Assembly: GCF_016938855.1 (NCBI RefSeq)
Contig: NZ_JAFHAP010000004.1
Span: 248,001 to 312,000 of the forward strand
Length of the DNA: 64,000 nt
DNA from: Polycladomyces zharkentensis
GTDB lineage: Bacteria > Bacillota > Bacilli > Thermoactinomycetales > JIR-001
Reading direction: 5' to 3'
The notes below the pieces were generated by a model. It made no database searches. It was given only the letters and a program-made list of their open reading frames with translations, and had not been told where the DNA came from. Below, piece after piece: positions 8,480 through 17,184 of this stretch. The stretch's first letter is position 1. Every line of letters begins with the position of its first letter. A program made the translations under genes and the position numbers.

Positions 8480-9550
8480 TCAGATTTGATTATAGGCGGT
8501 GAGCGATTCCACCGTTTCCCGATTCAGCTCTTTGATTACTTCCACCAACAGTTTGACGGCGTTTTCCACGTCTTTCTTGCTCACCATCGACACGTGACTG
8601 TGAATGTACCGTGCGGCCACCCCCACTACCAGTGTGGGAACCCCCTTGCGGAAAAGATGAAATTGGCCGCCATCCGTCCCGCCGCCGAGCATGGTGTCAA
8701 TTTGGTAGGGGATTCCGTGTCGCTCAGCTGTGTCAATCACCAGGTTGCGCAGTCGGACGTTGGGAATCATCGTCGCATCGAGGAACGTGATAAGCGGTCC
8801 CTTGCCCAGTTTGGCTTTGCTGGTTCCCTCACTGCCCGGCCCGTCTTCGGCTACGCCCACATCCAATGCAAACGCCACATCCGGTTCCGTGACATGCGGT
8901 GTGGTGGTGGCACCGCGCAACCCCACTTCCTCCTGCACGGTGGCACCGCAGATGACGGTGTTGGGATGTTCAGTGACGCGCAATTGATTGATCACTTCCA
9001 GGGCCAGATAACACCCAACCCGATTGTCCAACGCTTTGGCCAAAATGGTGTCATCATCAGGCAAAATCTCAAAAGGGCATATCGGTACGACCGGATCGCC
9101 GACGCGAATGCCCCACTCTTTCACCTGTTTGTCCGAATGCGCGCCGACATCGATATACATCTCTCGCATCGGGTAAACCTTGTTCATTTCTTCTGACGTC
9201 ATTACATGCGGCGGTTTTGAAGCGATTACACCGGTGAAATTCCGCTTTTCGGTCATAATGGTGACCCGCTGGGCCAACAGTACTTGGCTCCACCAACCGC
9301 CCAACGGGGAAAAACGGAGATATCCCCCTTTGGTGATTTCGGTCACCATAAACCCCACTTCATCCAAATGACCGGCCAAGAGGACACGCGGAGAGGTTTC
9401 CGTCCCCCTTTTCTGACCGAACACGCTGCCCATGCGATCCCACAACAGATCCGTATTCCCTTTCTCCAACTCCCGACGCACGATGGCGCGCACTTCCCGT
9501 TCAAAACCGGGGACTCCATTGGCTTCCGTCAATTCTTTCAACAGTTCCAT
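8480..9550 (-). CDS. M42 family metallopeptidase (glutamyl/deblocking aminopeptidase type)
   Basis: A 356-residue dinuclear-metal aminopeptidase of the YsdC/FrvX/PepA-TET family. Predicted ligands are His61 (AGHLDE), Asp175 (KALDNR), Glu208 next to the catalytic Glu207 (VQEEVG), Asp230 and His319 (IHSHVS). Family members assemble into tetrahedral dodecamers that degrade peptides released by proteases. I use ATG 9550, which has GGAAG 8 bases upstream; an alternative ATG at 9580 would add MNMGGKEDNE. It stands alone, divergent from the small thiamine-binding-family gene. Confidence 0.92.
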   Translation of the reverse strand: MELLKELTEANGVPGFEREVRAIVRRELEKGNTDLLWDRMGSVFGQKRGTETSPRVLLAGHLDEVGFMVTEITKGGYLRFSPLGGWWSQVLLAQRVTIMTEKRNFTGVIASKPPHVMTSEEMNKVYPMREMYIDVGAHSDKQVKEWGIRVGDPVVPICPFEILPDDDTILAKALDNRVGCYLALEVINQLRVTEHPNTVICGATVQEEVGLRGATTTPHVTEPDVAFALDVGVAEDGPGSEGTSKAKLGKGPLITFLDATMIPNVRLRNLVIDTAERHGIPYQIDTMLGGGTDGGQFHLFRKGVPTLVVGVAARYIHSHVSMVSKKDVENAVKLLVEVIKELNRETVESLTAYNQI

Positions 9551-9673
9551 CTCATTGTCTTCCTTTCCTCCCATATTCATCCGCCATGTATTATGGCTGA
9601 AACGTTTTCCGTTTATTTACGTACATATTTCCACTCCCTCTTCTTCACACTACGGAGGAAGGGAGGAACAACA

Positions 9674-9973
9674 ATGCCATTGATGGAAATCAGTATCGTA
9701 CCGGTGGGAACCCATACACCCAGCTTCAGCAATATGGTCAAAGATGTTTGCAGGATGGTGGAACAGAGCGGCCTCCATTATCAGATTACCCCGACAGCCA
9801 CCGTCATCGAAGGAGATCTGGAACGTTTGATGGATGTGGCCCGGGAAATTCACCGTTCTTCCATGCAAAACGGAACCAATCGTGTGATCACGCAGATTAC
9901 GATCGACGACCGCCGCGACCAGCCGATCAGTCTGGAGTCCCAAGTGGCAAAAGTCAACGGGGACGTTCATTAA
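9674..9973 (+). CDS. MTH1187 family thiamine-binding protein
   Basis: A 99-residue protein of the MTH1187/YkoF-like superfamily (ferredoxin-like fold that binds thiamine or pyrimidine precursors). Recognisable parts are the opening MEISIVPVGT, a central YQITPTATVIEGD and the terminal ITIDDRRD. It is preceded by GGGAGGAACAAC. The stop codon is directly followed by the GTG start of a large secreted-protein gene, so they are likely co-transcribed. Why a thiamine-binding-type protein would be coupled to a secreted protein is unclear. Confidence 0.85.
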   Translation: MPLMEISIVPVGTHTPSFSNMVKDVCRMVEQSGLHYQITPTATVIEGDLERLMDVAREIHRSSMQNGTNRVITQITIDDRRDQPISLESQVAKVNGDVH

Positions 9974-11668
9974 GTGATACCCTCGTTTTGCGGAAAACGA
10001 TCATTCCTGGCCGTCATCCTCACTTTGGGGCTTGCGGCAGGTCTGTGGCCGTCATGGTCGGACGCAACGGTTTCCGTCATGTCTAACCCGACTCCCCCGC
10101 CTTCCTTTTCCGCCATGATCGGCGATTACGGCGGGGAAATCCGGGAGGCGAAACCCCGGAAAGACGGGATTCATCACATTGACACGCCCAAAATGATCCA
10201 ACGTCTGCGCGAACTCAAGGTGAACACATATTTTTATTTGATTTGGCACGAGCCGACCGATTGGGACGACTTACGCCGCGAGTTTTTGCCTGCCGCCAAA
10301 AAGGCCGGGATTCAGGTGTGGGCTTATCTCGTGCCGCCAAGCGAAGCGATGGAGAAATCCTCGGAACCGTTTGGAACCGATTATGTGGCCTGGTTTCGGG
10401 CGATCGGTCACTTGTCCCGTACCTTTCCCAATCTCAAAGGCGTTGTGATCGACGACTTCAACGATAACCGAAGATTTTTCACTGTACGATATACGGAACG
10501 GATTCAGCGGGCGGGTAAAGCGGAAAACCCCAACCTTCTTTTTTATCCGCAGATATACTTTCCCGGTATCACGACCGATTTCATTGAAAAGTATCATCAC
10601 GCGATCGACGGCGTGGTGATGACCTTTCGCGACGACAAATACAGAAACACGCACCGTCTGCAAAGTTTGCCCGGGCAGGTGGAGCAGGCGCGTCAGCTGC
10701 TGGCCCCCCATGGGCTGCCATTGGTGTTGATGGTACATGCGAGCAAATTGTCCGCCACTCCGGCCAGTCCCACCGTTTCCTACGTAGACAAAGCCGTGCG
10801 CTACGGACTGAATGCGCTGCGGAACCAACGCATTCAGGGTTTGATCACCTATGTATTGCACAAAGTGTGGTTTCCGGAAGTGAAAGAACGTCTGGCACGA
10901 TCAGGGACGGGATACGCCAGTGTGTTCGTCGCTCCCAATAATCTGACCCGAACGGGAACATCGGCCGGGTTCCGGCAAAAAGTCCGCCTGTCCCCGTCTT
11001 CCCGCTACCGATTGACGTTCTCGTATATGAGCGTTTACCCGGACCAAGTGCCCCTTGCCAAAATGACCGGTCAATACCAAATGCAATTGCGGGTGGACCG
11101 CCGGGTCGTTTGGCGCAGAGATTTGGTGACGCAGGAACGTGAACGGTGGGAAGATCAAACTGTTGATCTCACTCCATACCTCAGAGGAAAGCCGTCCGCT
11201 TTGATCACATTGTGCCTGACACGTATCAAAAATGGCCGGCCTGCATGGATTTATATGGGGTTTGACCGGCTGAAAACCGAAGGATTTACCCTGGACAACC
11301 CGGATTTTGAATCGGATGAAGGATGGACCGCCATCAGCACCAGCCCCGGGATGATTCCCTCCATGCTGCGGTTTGATCCCGGAAGACGAATCCGCGTCTA
11401 TATCACCGTGATGCGGTTGTACCGCGCCTTTGACTTGTATCACCGGCTCCGGTCGGAAGTTCATGGACCGCTCGTTCACGAACTGGCGGAACGATGGATG
11501 GACAGCATGACGGAAGGAAAACGAGAGGAATCTGTCCGCCAATTGGAGGAAATCATGCGCTTTTTGGCCACCGAACGCGGATTTCCGTCCCAAGAAGCGC
11601 TGCTCAGACATTGCCGTGAGATGCATCACCTTTTGCAAGTGAACGAATCTCCGGCCATATCAGATTAA
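9974..11668 (+). CDS. Large secreted protein, probable TIM-barrel domain plus beta-sandwich domain, unknown function
   Basis: 564 residues beginning GTG immediately after the previous stop. Residues ~8-31 form a signal peptide (basic start, hydrophobic core, cleavage near SWSDA). Residues ~45-310 have alternating strand/helix pattern with YFYLIWHEPTDW, VWAYLVPPSEA, LKGVVIDDFNDN and GLITYVLHKVW, which looks like a glycosidase-type (beta/alpha)8 barrel with acidic residues at strand ends. Residues ~320-465 resemble a carbohydrate-binding jelly roll (FRQKVRLSPSSRY). The tail is helical. I do not recognise the family. A cell-wall or exopolysaccharide hydrolase is plausible, but no substrate can be assigned. 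Confidence 0.7.
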   Translation: MIPSFCGKRSFLAVILTLGLAAGLWPSWSDATVSVMSNPTPPPSFSAMIGDYGGEIREAKPRKDGIHHIDTPKMIQRLRELKVNTYFYLIWHEPTDWDDLRREFLPAAKKAGIQVWAYLVPPSEAMEKSSEPFGTDYVAWFRAIGHLSRTFPNLKGVVIDDFNDNRRFFTVRYTERIQRAGKAENPNLLFYPQIYFPGITTDFIEKYHHAIDGVVMTFRDDKYRNTHRLQSLPGQVEQARQLLAPHGLPLVLMVHASKLSATPASPTVSYVDKAVRYGLNALRNQRIQGLITYVLHKVWFPEVKERLARSGTGYASVFVAPNNLTRTGTSAGFRQKVRLSPSSRYRLTFSYMSVYPDQVPLAKMTGQYQMQLRVDRRVVWRRDLVTQERERWEDQTVDLTPYLRGKPSALITLCLTRIKNGRPAWIYMGFDRLKTEGFTLDNPDFESDEGWTAISTSPGMIPSMLRFDPGRRIRVYITVMRLYRAFDLYHRLRSEVHGPLVHELAERWMDSMTEGKREESVRQLEEIMRFLATERGFPSQEALLRHCREMHHLLQVNESPAISD

Positions 11669-11700
11669 AACACCCTGCGGAGTCGATGCCGCAGGGTGTT
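11669..11700. terminator. Bidirectional terminator between convergent genes
   Basis: A 12-bp perfect stem AACACCCTGCGG / CCGCAGGGTGTT with an 8-nt loop, just after the secreted-protein stop and ahead of the convergent small gene. T-rich flanks are weak on both sides. Confidence 0.75.
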
Positions 11701-11719
11701 GGTTTGGCTTACGGATCAT

Positions 11720-11998
11720 TTATTGATTCTCATCATCCAACAAGAAATTATCCGCTCCATCCGCAATGGCCAACTCATTTTCCAATGGATTGATAACATT
11801 GAGATAGTAATGGGCCGCTTCTGACTCCTGCCCACCACGGAGCATTTCCCAATAGGTACGGTAGCTCTCTTTCAGCAGTTGAAATTTTTTGCGGAATTCC
11901 GTTTCGGACAAAATGGGGGGACGTCCATCCCCTTCCTCGGACCAAAACATTTTGTAGCGTTCAATATACGCCTCATAAGAAGAAAAAGGATACATCAT
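11720..11998 (-). CDS. Small conserved-looking hypothetical protein
   Basis: 92 residues, rich in Tyr, Glu and Leu, predicted all-helical and soluble, with an acidic C-terminus (FLLDDENQ). Two adjacent ATG codons start the frame, preceded by GAGGTTGAAAAGG. Composition and codon use fit a real gene. I do not recognise the family and see no motif. It ends close to a shared terminator and converges on the secreted-protein gene. Confidence 0.6.
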   Translation of the reverse strand: MMYPFSSYEAYIERYKMFWSEEGDGRPPILSETEFRKKFQLLKESYRTYWEMLRGGQESEAAHYYLNVINPLENELAIADGADNFLLDDENQ

Positions 11999-12110
11999 AC
12001 CTTTTCAACCTCTTCCACCCGTTTGGTTTAGCCTTTCCCGCCGATGACGGTTCCATGCATCTCGGCCAGAGCCGACCGGGATTCCAACCATATGGATGGA
12101 AATTGGTTCA

Positions 12111-12644
12111 TCAATCGCGATCTTCCCATTTTAAGGCCACTTCCGTCGTCTTCCCCTGTCGTGTGGTGATCAAAAGACCCACCTGGGTCTTTTTCCCCTC
12201 AAAGAAAAAACGGGTTTCTTCGGTTCGGTTGAAACGTGCGGACAACCAGCCCGGACAGCTGTCATTCCCTTCCACCCGGTACATCCCAAATGTCTTTCCC
12301 TCATGCCGATCCACCGGTTGGATGCGGTAATCCTGACCACGATTACGTAATGTCACCCACGCATCCGTCACCACGATCGGTCGAGCCGATCGGTTTACCC
12401 ACACCACATCCACTTCCAACAATGCTACCTGCGCTTCCTTTCGTCTTTCCGTACGGCTTCCCCATCCCCCCTTTCCGGTATCACCAAAGCGATAATAGGA
12501 GAACAGAACACGTCTCACCTGTACTTCCAACCGCCCTCTGCCCTGAAACCATACGAACAACAGGTCCTTCACAAAAGAAAAAAACAGGCCGATCAGCCCA
12601 CCGACAAAAGCAGTGATCGCGATACTCAGCCATTTTTCCGCCAC
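12111..12644 (-). CDS. Membrane-anchored hypothetical protein
   Basis: 177 residues from a GTG start with AAGGAGG eight bases upstream. The frame remains open ~100 codons further upstream, but that part is basic, low in hydrophobicity and lacks a ribosome site, so I reject it. Residues ~5-32 are one long hydrophobic helix. The rest is a beta-rich, probably extracytoplasmic domain with VVTDAWVTLRNRG. Function is unknown and no family is recognised. Confidence 0.6.
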   Translation of the reverse strand: MAEKWLSIAITAFVGGLIGLFFSFVKDLLFVWFQGRGRLEVQVRRVLFSYYRFGDTGKGGWGSRTERRKEAQVALLEVDVVWVNRSARPIVVTDAWVTLRNRGQDYRIQPVDRHEGKTFGMYRVEGNDSCPGWLSARFNRTEETRFFFEGKKTQVGLLITTRQGKTTEVALKWEDRD

Positions 12645-13012
12645 CGGTTGCGCCTCCTTGTGCGGGTCGGCTGAAGATCGAAGAACAAACTGCTTTGACT
12701 CATGTTTATGGCGAGAGGCATTTCCATATGAAAGCACCGCCCCCTTCTTCACAAACGGGAAGGGATTTCGGACCCGCACCCGAAATCGGATTGGCCACGG
12801 CGTGTCTGAAAAATATCGTCCGCTTCGTTTTCCCGTTCGCCTCACCTGTGCTCTTTCGAGGGACGGCGGGTGGCGAGAACGAAAAACAAATGGGTCAGGC
12901 AGTTGAAAAAGTGATGGGAAAGCCCCGCCCGCTCCACACCGAAGGCGCAAGGACGGCCAAGTTTCGCTTCACGCCGTTTGATCAAATAGCAGACACACGT
13001 TCGAACAGTTTG
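12645..13012. other. Intergenic region, no supported gene
   Basis: About 370 bp between the GDSL esterase gene and the membrane-anchored gene. It has open frames on the plus strand with arginine/proline-rich translations and no ribosome sites. No clear terminator or RNA. Local composition resembles the other GC-rich spacer DNA in this window. Confidence 0.4.
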
Positions 13013-13861
13013 TCATCGATTTGTGGATCTTCCGTTTCCTCCGGCATCCGCCAATTGCGACCCGGTATCGTCCAGTCCGATGGCGTTCAGAATCGCGGTG
13101 GCGATTAACCGGTGGCCGCGGGTGTTGGGATGAACCTGATCCGCCAGCCAATCGCGGTGCTCCGGTCTTAACCGTTCATCAATCTGAACGACGATGCACC
13201 CCGGTTGAGTGGATACGGTTTGCGTCAACGCCGTATTCCAGTTGTCCAGCAGTTTTTCGGCAAGGGGGAAATAGAACGCCTCCGGTGGTATCGGGTTATA
13301 TAACGAGGTGACGAGCACAACGGCTGAGGGATTCTCCTGTCGAATGAGTGTCAGGATTTGATCCAGATGATGGACAAATCCGTCCCTGATATCGTCGAAG
13401 GAAGATATTGCTTCCCACGGATGGGAATGTTGCAGTGCCACTTTCAACACATCGTTTCCGCCGATGGTGATGGTGATCAGATCGGCTTGCCGGATTTTGC
13501 GCTTCATCTCGGGATTGCGCAATGCTGTCCACAATTGCGATGAGGTTTGACCGGACACCCCCTGATTATCCAGTTGCACCGGCAATTGATGTTGTTTGAG
13601 CCTGTCTGCCACTTCCGCAGCATATCCTCGTGAGGCCCCTTTTCCCAATGCGACTGAATCGCCCAACGCCAGATAATGCAGGCTCCCTTTGTCGTTCGCA
13701 CGCGCTTTGAATGTTTGCAACACGGAGGGAGTTTCATGAACAATGCCGGCATCAAGGGACCGTGCAGAGGCGGGCCGGTGCCATGCTTGTATCCACTCCC
13801 AACCTGCCCAAACGGAGATGCTGACCCCGACGGCCAGGATCAACGGCCACACCTTGTTCAT
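13013..13861 (-). CDS. Secreted or membrane-anchored SGNH/GDSL esterase-lipase
   Basis: 282 residues. An N-terminal hydrophobic segment (residues ~4-22) acts as signal or anchor. SGNH block I is LALGDSVALGKG with nucleophile Ser69, block III GGND spans 134-137 and block V is DQVHPN with Asp241 and His244, so all catalytic residues are present. Such enzymes hydrolyse esters of lipids or acylated wall polymers outside the membrane. ATG 13861 is chosen for AAGGAGGTGAG seven bases upstream; 22 in-frame codons before it lack a ribosome site. Single gene upstream of an unrelated membrane-anchored gene. Confidence 0.88.
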   Translation of the reverse strand: MNKVWPLILAVGVSISVWAGWEWIQAWHRPASARSLDAGIVHETPSVLQTFKARANDKGSLHYLALGDSVALGKGASRGYAAEVADRLKQHQLPVQLDNQGVSGQTSSQLWTALRNPEMKRKIRQADLITITIGGNDVLKVALQHSHPWEAISSFDDIRDGFVHHLDQILTLIRQENPSAVVLVTSLYNPIPPEAFYFPLAEKLLDNWNTALTQTVSTQPGCIVVQIDERLRPEHRDWLADQVHPNTRGHRLIATAILNAIGLDDTGSQLADAGGNGRSTNR

Positions 13862-14016
13862 GTCACTCACCTCCTTTTCCTGTTGTGACCTTAAGTATAC
13901 AAGATCAACATCACATTCCCATTTCATCCATATAAAAGGAATGTAATAGGAATATTACATATTTTTTCATGAAAACATGTCGTTGAAATCGGACATTCTA
14001 CATCAGAAAAATAAAA

Positions 14017-14064
14017 CCGGCGCTGATCGTTCACCACTGGATCAGTGAAACGACCAACGCCGAA
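14017..14064 (-). terminator. Terminator of RNase P RNA gene
   Basis: On the minus strand a long imperfect stem (GGCGTTGGTCGTTTCAC paired with GTGGTGAACGATCAGCGCC) is followed by GGTTTTATTTTT, about 45 nt downstream of the RNase P 3' end. Confidence 0.85.
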
Positions 14065-14104
14065 CCTATTTCTACTGGAAAGTAAAAAACATGATCTCCG
14101 TACA

Positions 14105-14540
14105 AGCTCCGCGGAAAGCAAACCATAAGCCGAGTTCTGTACTCCGAGCGGTACCGACGGCGGCTTGTTCGCCTCCCGCCCATTGGAGTGGCAATCATCT
14201 GTCTAGGCTGTGCATTGCTGCACAGCTCCAGCGACCTACCCGGGATCACTGCGGGCCACAGTTGCGTGCCAAGCACGCCGATCCCCTATCAGGTCTTGCT
14301 CCGGGTGGGGTTTACCTAGCCGGCATGTCTCCATGCCGCTGGTGCGCTCTTACCGCACCGTTGCACCCTTGCCTGTGAAGTGCCGCAGCACTTCCATCGG
14401 CGGTCTGCATTTCTGTGGCACTAGCCTTAGGGTCGCCCCCACCGGCCGTTAGCCGGCACCCTGCCCTATGGAGCTCGGACTTTCCTCCCGTGGCGCCTTG
14501 CGGCGATCCACCGGCGATTGCCTGGTTTACTTTCCGCTCT
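14105..14540 (-). ncRNA. rnpB: RNase P RNA (rnpB), A-type architecture
   Basis: Catalytic RNA that matures tRNA 5' ends. Helix P1 is clear: GCGGAAAGTAAACC at 14537-14524 pairs with GGTTTGCTTTCCGC at 14124-14111. Conserved blocks in order on the minus strand are GAGGAAAGTCCGAGCTCC, ATAGGGCAGGGTGCCGG, ACAGAAATG then AGACCGCCGATGG, AAGGGTGCAACGGTGCGG, TAAGAGCGCACC, GTAAACCCCACCCGGAGCAAG, GATAGGGG and CCCGGGTAGG, ending in ACAGAACTCGGCTTA. These follow the E. coli-like A consensus, not the Bacillus B type. About 435 nt. The 5' and 3' ends are estimated to within about 10 nt. Confidence 0.95.
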
Positions 14541-14621
14541 TCAACGGAGATCCATTGTATCAAATCAGAGATTACATTGTAACAAATCCCGCTCACCGTT
14601 TCAAGTGGGATTCATTGGCAA

Positions 14622-15725
14622 TCAGGCGAAACGGAAGGGATTGGTGTTCACTCGGGAAGGTGTTACCGACACATCCGGCAGGGCCGAACGCAACTTTTCA
14701 CAGACCCGTGGCACGATCCAGCGCTCCACGTGATGCCCCGGATCGATCAGGCACAATCCGTCGGCCAACGCATCTTGCGCCGTGTGGAAGTCAACGTCCC
14801 CGGTGATGTAGACATCCGCTTGTTTGTCCAATGCCGCGGAATAAAAACGGCCGCCGGAGCCGCCCATGACCGCCACACGTCGCACTTGACGATCCGGTTC
14901 GCCCACAAACCGCACTCCTTCGATTTCGTATGCGGATTTGACCTGTTCAGCCAATTCCCGCAGGGTCACCGGTTGCGGCAAATGGCCCACGCGCCCCAGC
15001 CCCATGGCCGGTCCGGGATTATCCAAGGGATAGAGATCGTAGGCCACCTCTTCGTAAGGGTGTGCATTCAGCATCGCCTGAATGACGCGCGACTGGATCG
15101 ATTCCGTGATGATGGTCTCCAGCCTGATTTCCTTGACGCGCTCCAATTTTCCCTGTTCACCGATGTAGGGGTTGGTTCCCTCCCGCGGAAGAAATGTACC
15201 GGTACCGTTCACGTTGAACGTACAATGGCTGTATTGTCCGATCCAACCGGCGCCCGCTTCGCACATGGCGTTTAACACCGCTTCGTGATGGTCTTCCGGT
15301 ACAAACACCACGATTTTTTTCAACCGTTCGTGAACGTGCGGGAGCAACACTTCCGTCTCCTGCAAGCCCAACCGTTCCGCCAGTACATCGTTGACACCGT
15401 CATCGGCGGTGTCCAGATTGGTATGAGCGATGTAAACCTGGATCTGATGCTGCAACAGCTTTTGGTATAACCGACCTGCAGGCCGGTCCGTCCGGAGTGA
15501 TGAGACCGGTTTGTAAATGACCGCATGATGGGCCACGATCCAGTTCGCCCCAAGTCGAATCGCTTCATCCACTACATCTTCGGTCACATCCAACGTGACC
15601 AAAACCCCGCGAACCTCGGCATCCGGATTTCCCACCTGCAATCCGATCCGATCCTTTTCCACCGCCAATCGCGTCGGAGCCCATGCTTCCATGGCCCGAA
15701 TCAATTCGCGTCCTTGAATCCCCAT
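14622..15725 (-). CDS. Nif3-like dinuclear metal centre hexameric protein (YqfO)
   Basis: 367 residues: an N- and C-terminal Nif3 half split by an inserted PII-like/YqfO domain (residues ~125-225, beginning KKIVVFVP), as in Bacillus YqfO. Metal-site signatures include VAHHAV, AHTNLD and a C-terminal GHHVERW. Nif3 proteins form hexamers with two metals per subunit; their enzymatic role is still debated (GTP cyclohydrolase-like). ATG 15725 overlaps the end of trmK by 25 bp and has GGAGGATCG upstream. The trmK-nif3 pair is conserved downstream of sigA in Bacillales. Confidence 0.93.
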   Translation of the reverse strand: MGIQGRELIRAMEAWAPTRLAVEKDRIGLQVGNPDAEVRGVLVTLDVTEDVVDEAIRLGANWIVAHHAVIYKPVSSLRTDRPAGRLYQKLLQHQIQVYIAHTNLDTADDGVNDVLAERLGLQETEVLLPHVHERLKKIVVFVPEDHHEAVLNAMCEAGAGWIGQYSHCTFNVNGTGTFLPREGTNPYIGEQGKLERVKEIRLETIITESIQSRVIQAMLNAHPYEEVAYDLYPLDNPGPAMGLGRVGHLPQPVTLRELAEQVKSAYEIEGVRFVGEPDRQVRRVAVMGGSGGRFYSAALDKQADVYITGDVDFHTAQDALADGLCLIDPGHHVERWIVPRVCEKLRSALPDVSVTPSRVNTNPFRFA

Positions 15726-16453
15726 TGCTCGATCCTCCTCCACTCTTCGATTTCACGGGCAAGCTCGGCTTTGCGCTTCAGGCCTTCAGCCGACTTTGCC
15801 TCCTGAAGCCGCTCGGCGATGCGCTGCTTCTCCTCCAATATTTCCCGAATCCGTCGTTTGAGCAACGGATGTCTTCGTTTCCATAACCAGGGTCCGAGTA
15901 TCATCAGTTGTTCGGTGGTCAATAAAGGTTGGTCGTAAAGCCCCGGATTTTCCCCCGGTTCCGCGACCAAGATTTCATACAGAATTCCCCCGTCTTCGAC
16001 CAACTCTTCCTCCGTCAGCGCCCAGCCGTTGTCCGCAAGCCACCGGCGAACATACCGGCCATCGGTGTTGGGCTGCAACACCAATTGGCGCACACCGGTC
16101 AATTTCTCTTTCCCTTCCTCCAATATGCGGACGATCAGGGCACCGCCCATTCCGGCGATCGTGATTGCATCCACTTCCCCCGGACGCAAAACGGACAAAC
16201 CGTCTCCTTGACGAACCTCAATCTGTTCCTGCCGTCCGGCTTGCCGCACACGCCGGCGCGCGTTTTCGTACGGGCCTGTATGTATTTCTCCGGCGATTCC
16301 GCGAACAAGCTTTCCGGAGTCCGCCAACGCGATCAACAACAAGGCGTGATCGGCACCGATATCCGCCACTGTTCCCGGCCTGACTTTTTGCGCGATCACT
16401 TTCAACCGCTTGGACACTTGGACGGAAGGTGCATTCTCATTCGGTTGCACCAT
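15701..16453 (-). CDS. trmK: tRNA (adenine(22)-N(1))-methyltransferase TrmK
   Basis: 250 residues, SAM-dependent Rossmann methyltransferase that makes m1A22 in tRNA. Motif I is VADIGADHALL, motif IV region AITIAGMGG (NPPF-like position replaced by AGMGG, as in TrmK), and VLQPN follows. The C-terminus is a coiled coil rich in Glu/Arg (residues ~205-245), a family feature. The start is ATG 16453 with AAAGGAGG upstream; a further 26 in-frame codons lack one. In Bacillus trmK lies soon after sigA; here about 7 kb of other genes separate them. Confidence 0.93.
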   Translation of the reverse strand: MVQPNENAPSVQVSKRLKVIAQKVRPGTVADIGADHALLLIALADSGKLVRGIAGEIHTGPYENARRRVRQAGRQEQIEVRQGDGLSVLRPGEVDAITIAGMGGALIVRILEEGKEKLTGVRQLVLQPNTDGRYVRRWLADNGWALTEEELVEDGGILYEILVAEPGENPGLYDQPLLTTEQLMILGPWLWKRRHPLLKRRIREILEEKQRIAERLQEAKSAEGLKRKAELAREIEEWRRIEQWGFKDAN

Positions 16454-16623
16454 GAATGCATCCTCCTTTGGCAATCCTTCGTCTTTCCCATTATAACGAA
16501 TCGGGTACAACTCCGCGATGCCGTTGTCCATGAACGCTTTAAAGCGAAGTGAATAAAATGACAGGGCGGGACGTTCGCCCTACGTCCCCAACAACGTCAT
16601 TTCGTTCAGGGGAGGCGTGCGCA

Positions 16624-16842
16624 TTGCCCACCGCCAATCAGATTTTCCATGCGAAAATCGGCAAAGTTGATTCCACATCCACCATCAATTGGGGAGACAC
16701 CATGAATGTCAGCCCGTCATCCAACGACAAGGGTGTTGGCGGCTCTTCTCCCATCGGTGATTTTTCTCTCAATATCACCGGCAGTCCCAACCAGATGATT
16801 GATCCGGATGTGATCGACCAAGCCGGGGAAGTACGTATTTAG
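16624..16842 (+). CDS. Spore germination protein, GerPA/GerPF family
   Basis: 72 residues from a TTG start with GGGGAGG eight bases upstream. The body matches GerPA/GerPF: HAKIGKVDSTSTINWGD, then NVSPSSNDK, GDFSLNITG and the ending DPDVIDQAG. GerP proteins affect permeability of the spore coat to germinants and are made in the mother cell. The rest of a gerP operon is absent, so this is a solitary copy on the plus strand. The frame continues upstream through an ATG at 16549, but that part does not resemble the family. Confidence 0.8.
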   Translation: MPTANQIFHAKIGKVDSTSTINWGDTMNVSPSSNDKGVGGSSPIGDFSLNITGSPNQMIDPDVIDQAGEVRI

Positions 16843-17184
16843 GCTCATCCGCTTTCGGCACATGTCCGTTCATGCATTGGCCCGGGGGCGGGAGCCTTTT
16901 TCCGATGAGCGACCTCTCAACGAAGCTGACAGGAACGGGAAGGAAAAAGACTCACCCGAGGGTCAAGAACGAGCGGAAAACCCATTTCTGCAAGGTCGGC
17001 ATCATCACGCGCGTCAGACGAGGAAGCACTCCAGCCCTGGCGAAAATCCGACAGAATATCGGTTCACCCGGACTTGGGAACAGCCGTCGCGGATGGATGT
17101 GGGTGTCACACCAGATCAAACGAAAAGCCGGCCATACGATCGATCCATCGTTCTTCAGGGATCGAAGGTAGCCAGCTTTCGTTT
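16843..17184. other. Intergenic region, spacer DNA with a short repeat
   Basis: No supported gene. On the minus strand it carries CCCACATCCATCCGCGACGG near 17080-17105, nearly the same as CCCACATCCATCCACGATGG on the plus strand near 49688-49707, so part of it is repeated DNA. Confidence 0.45.
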
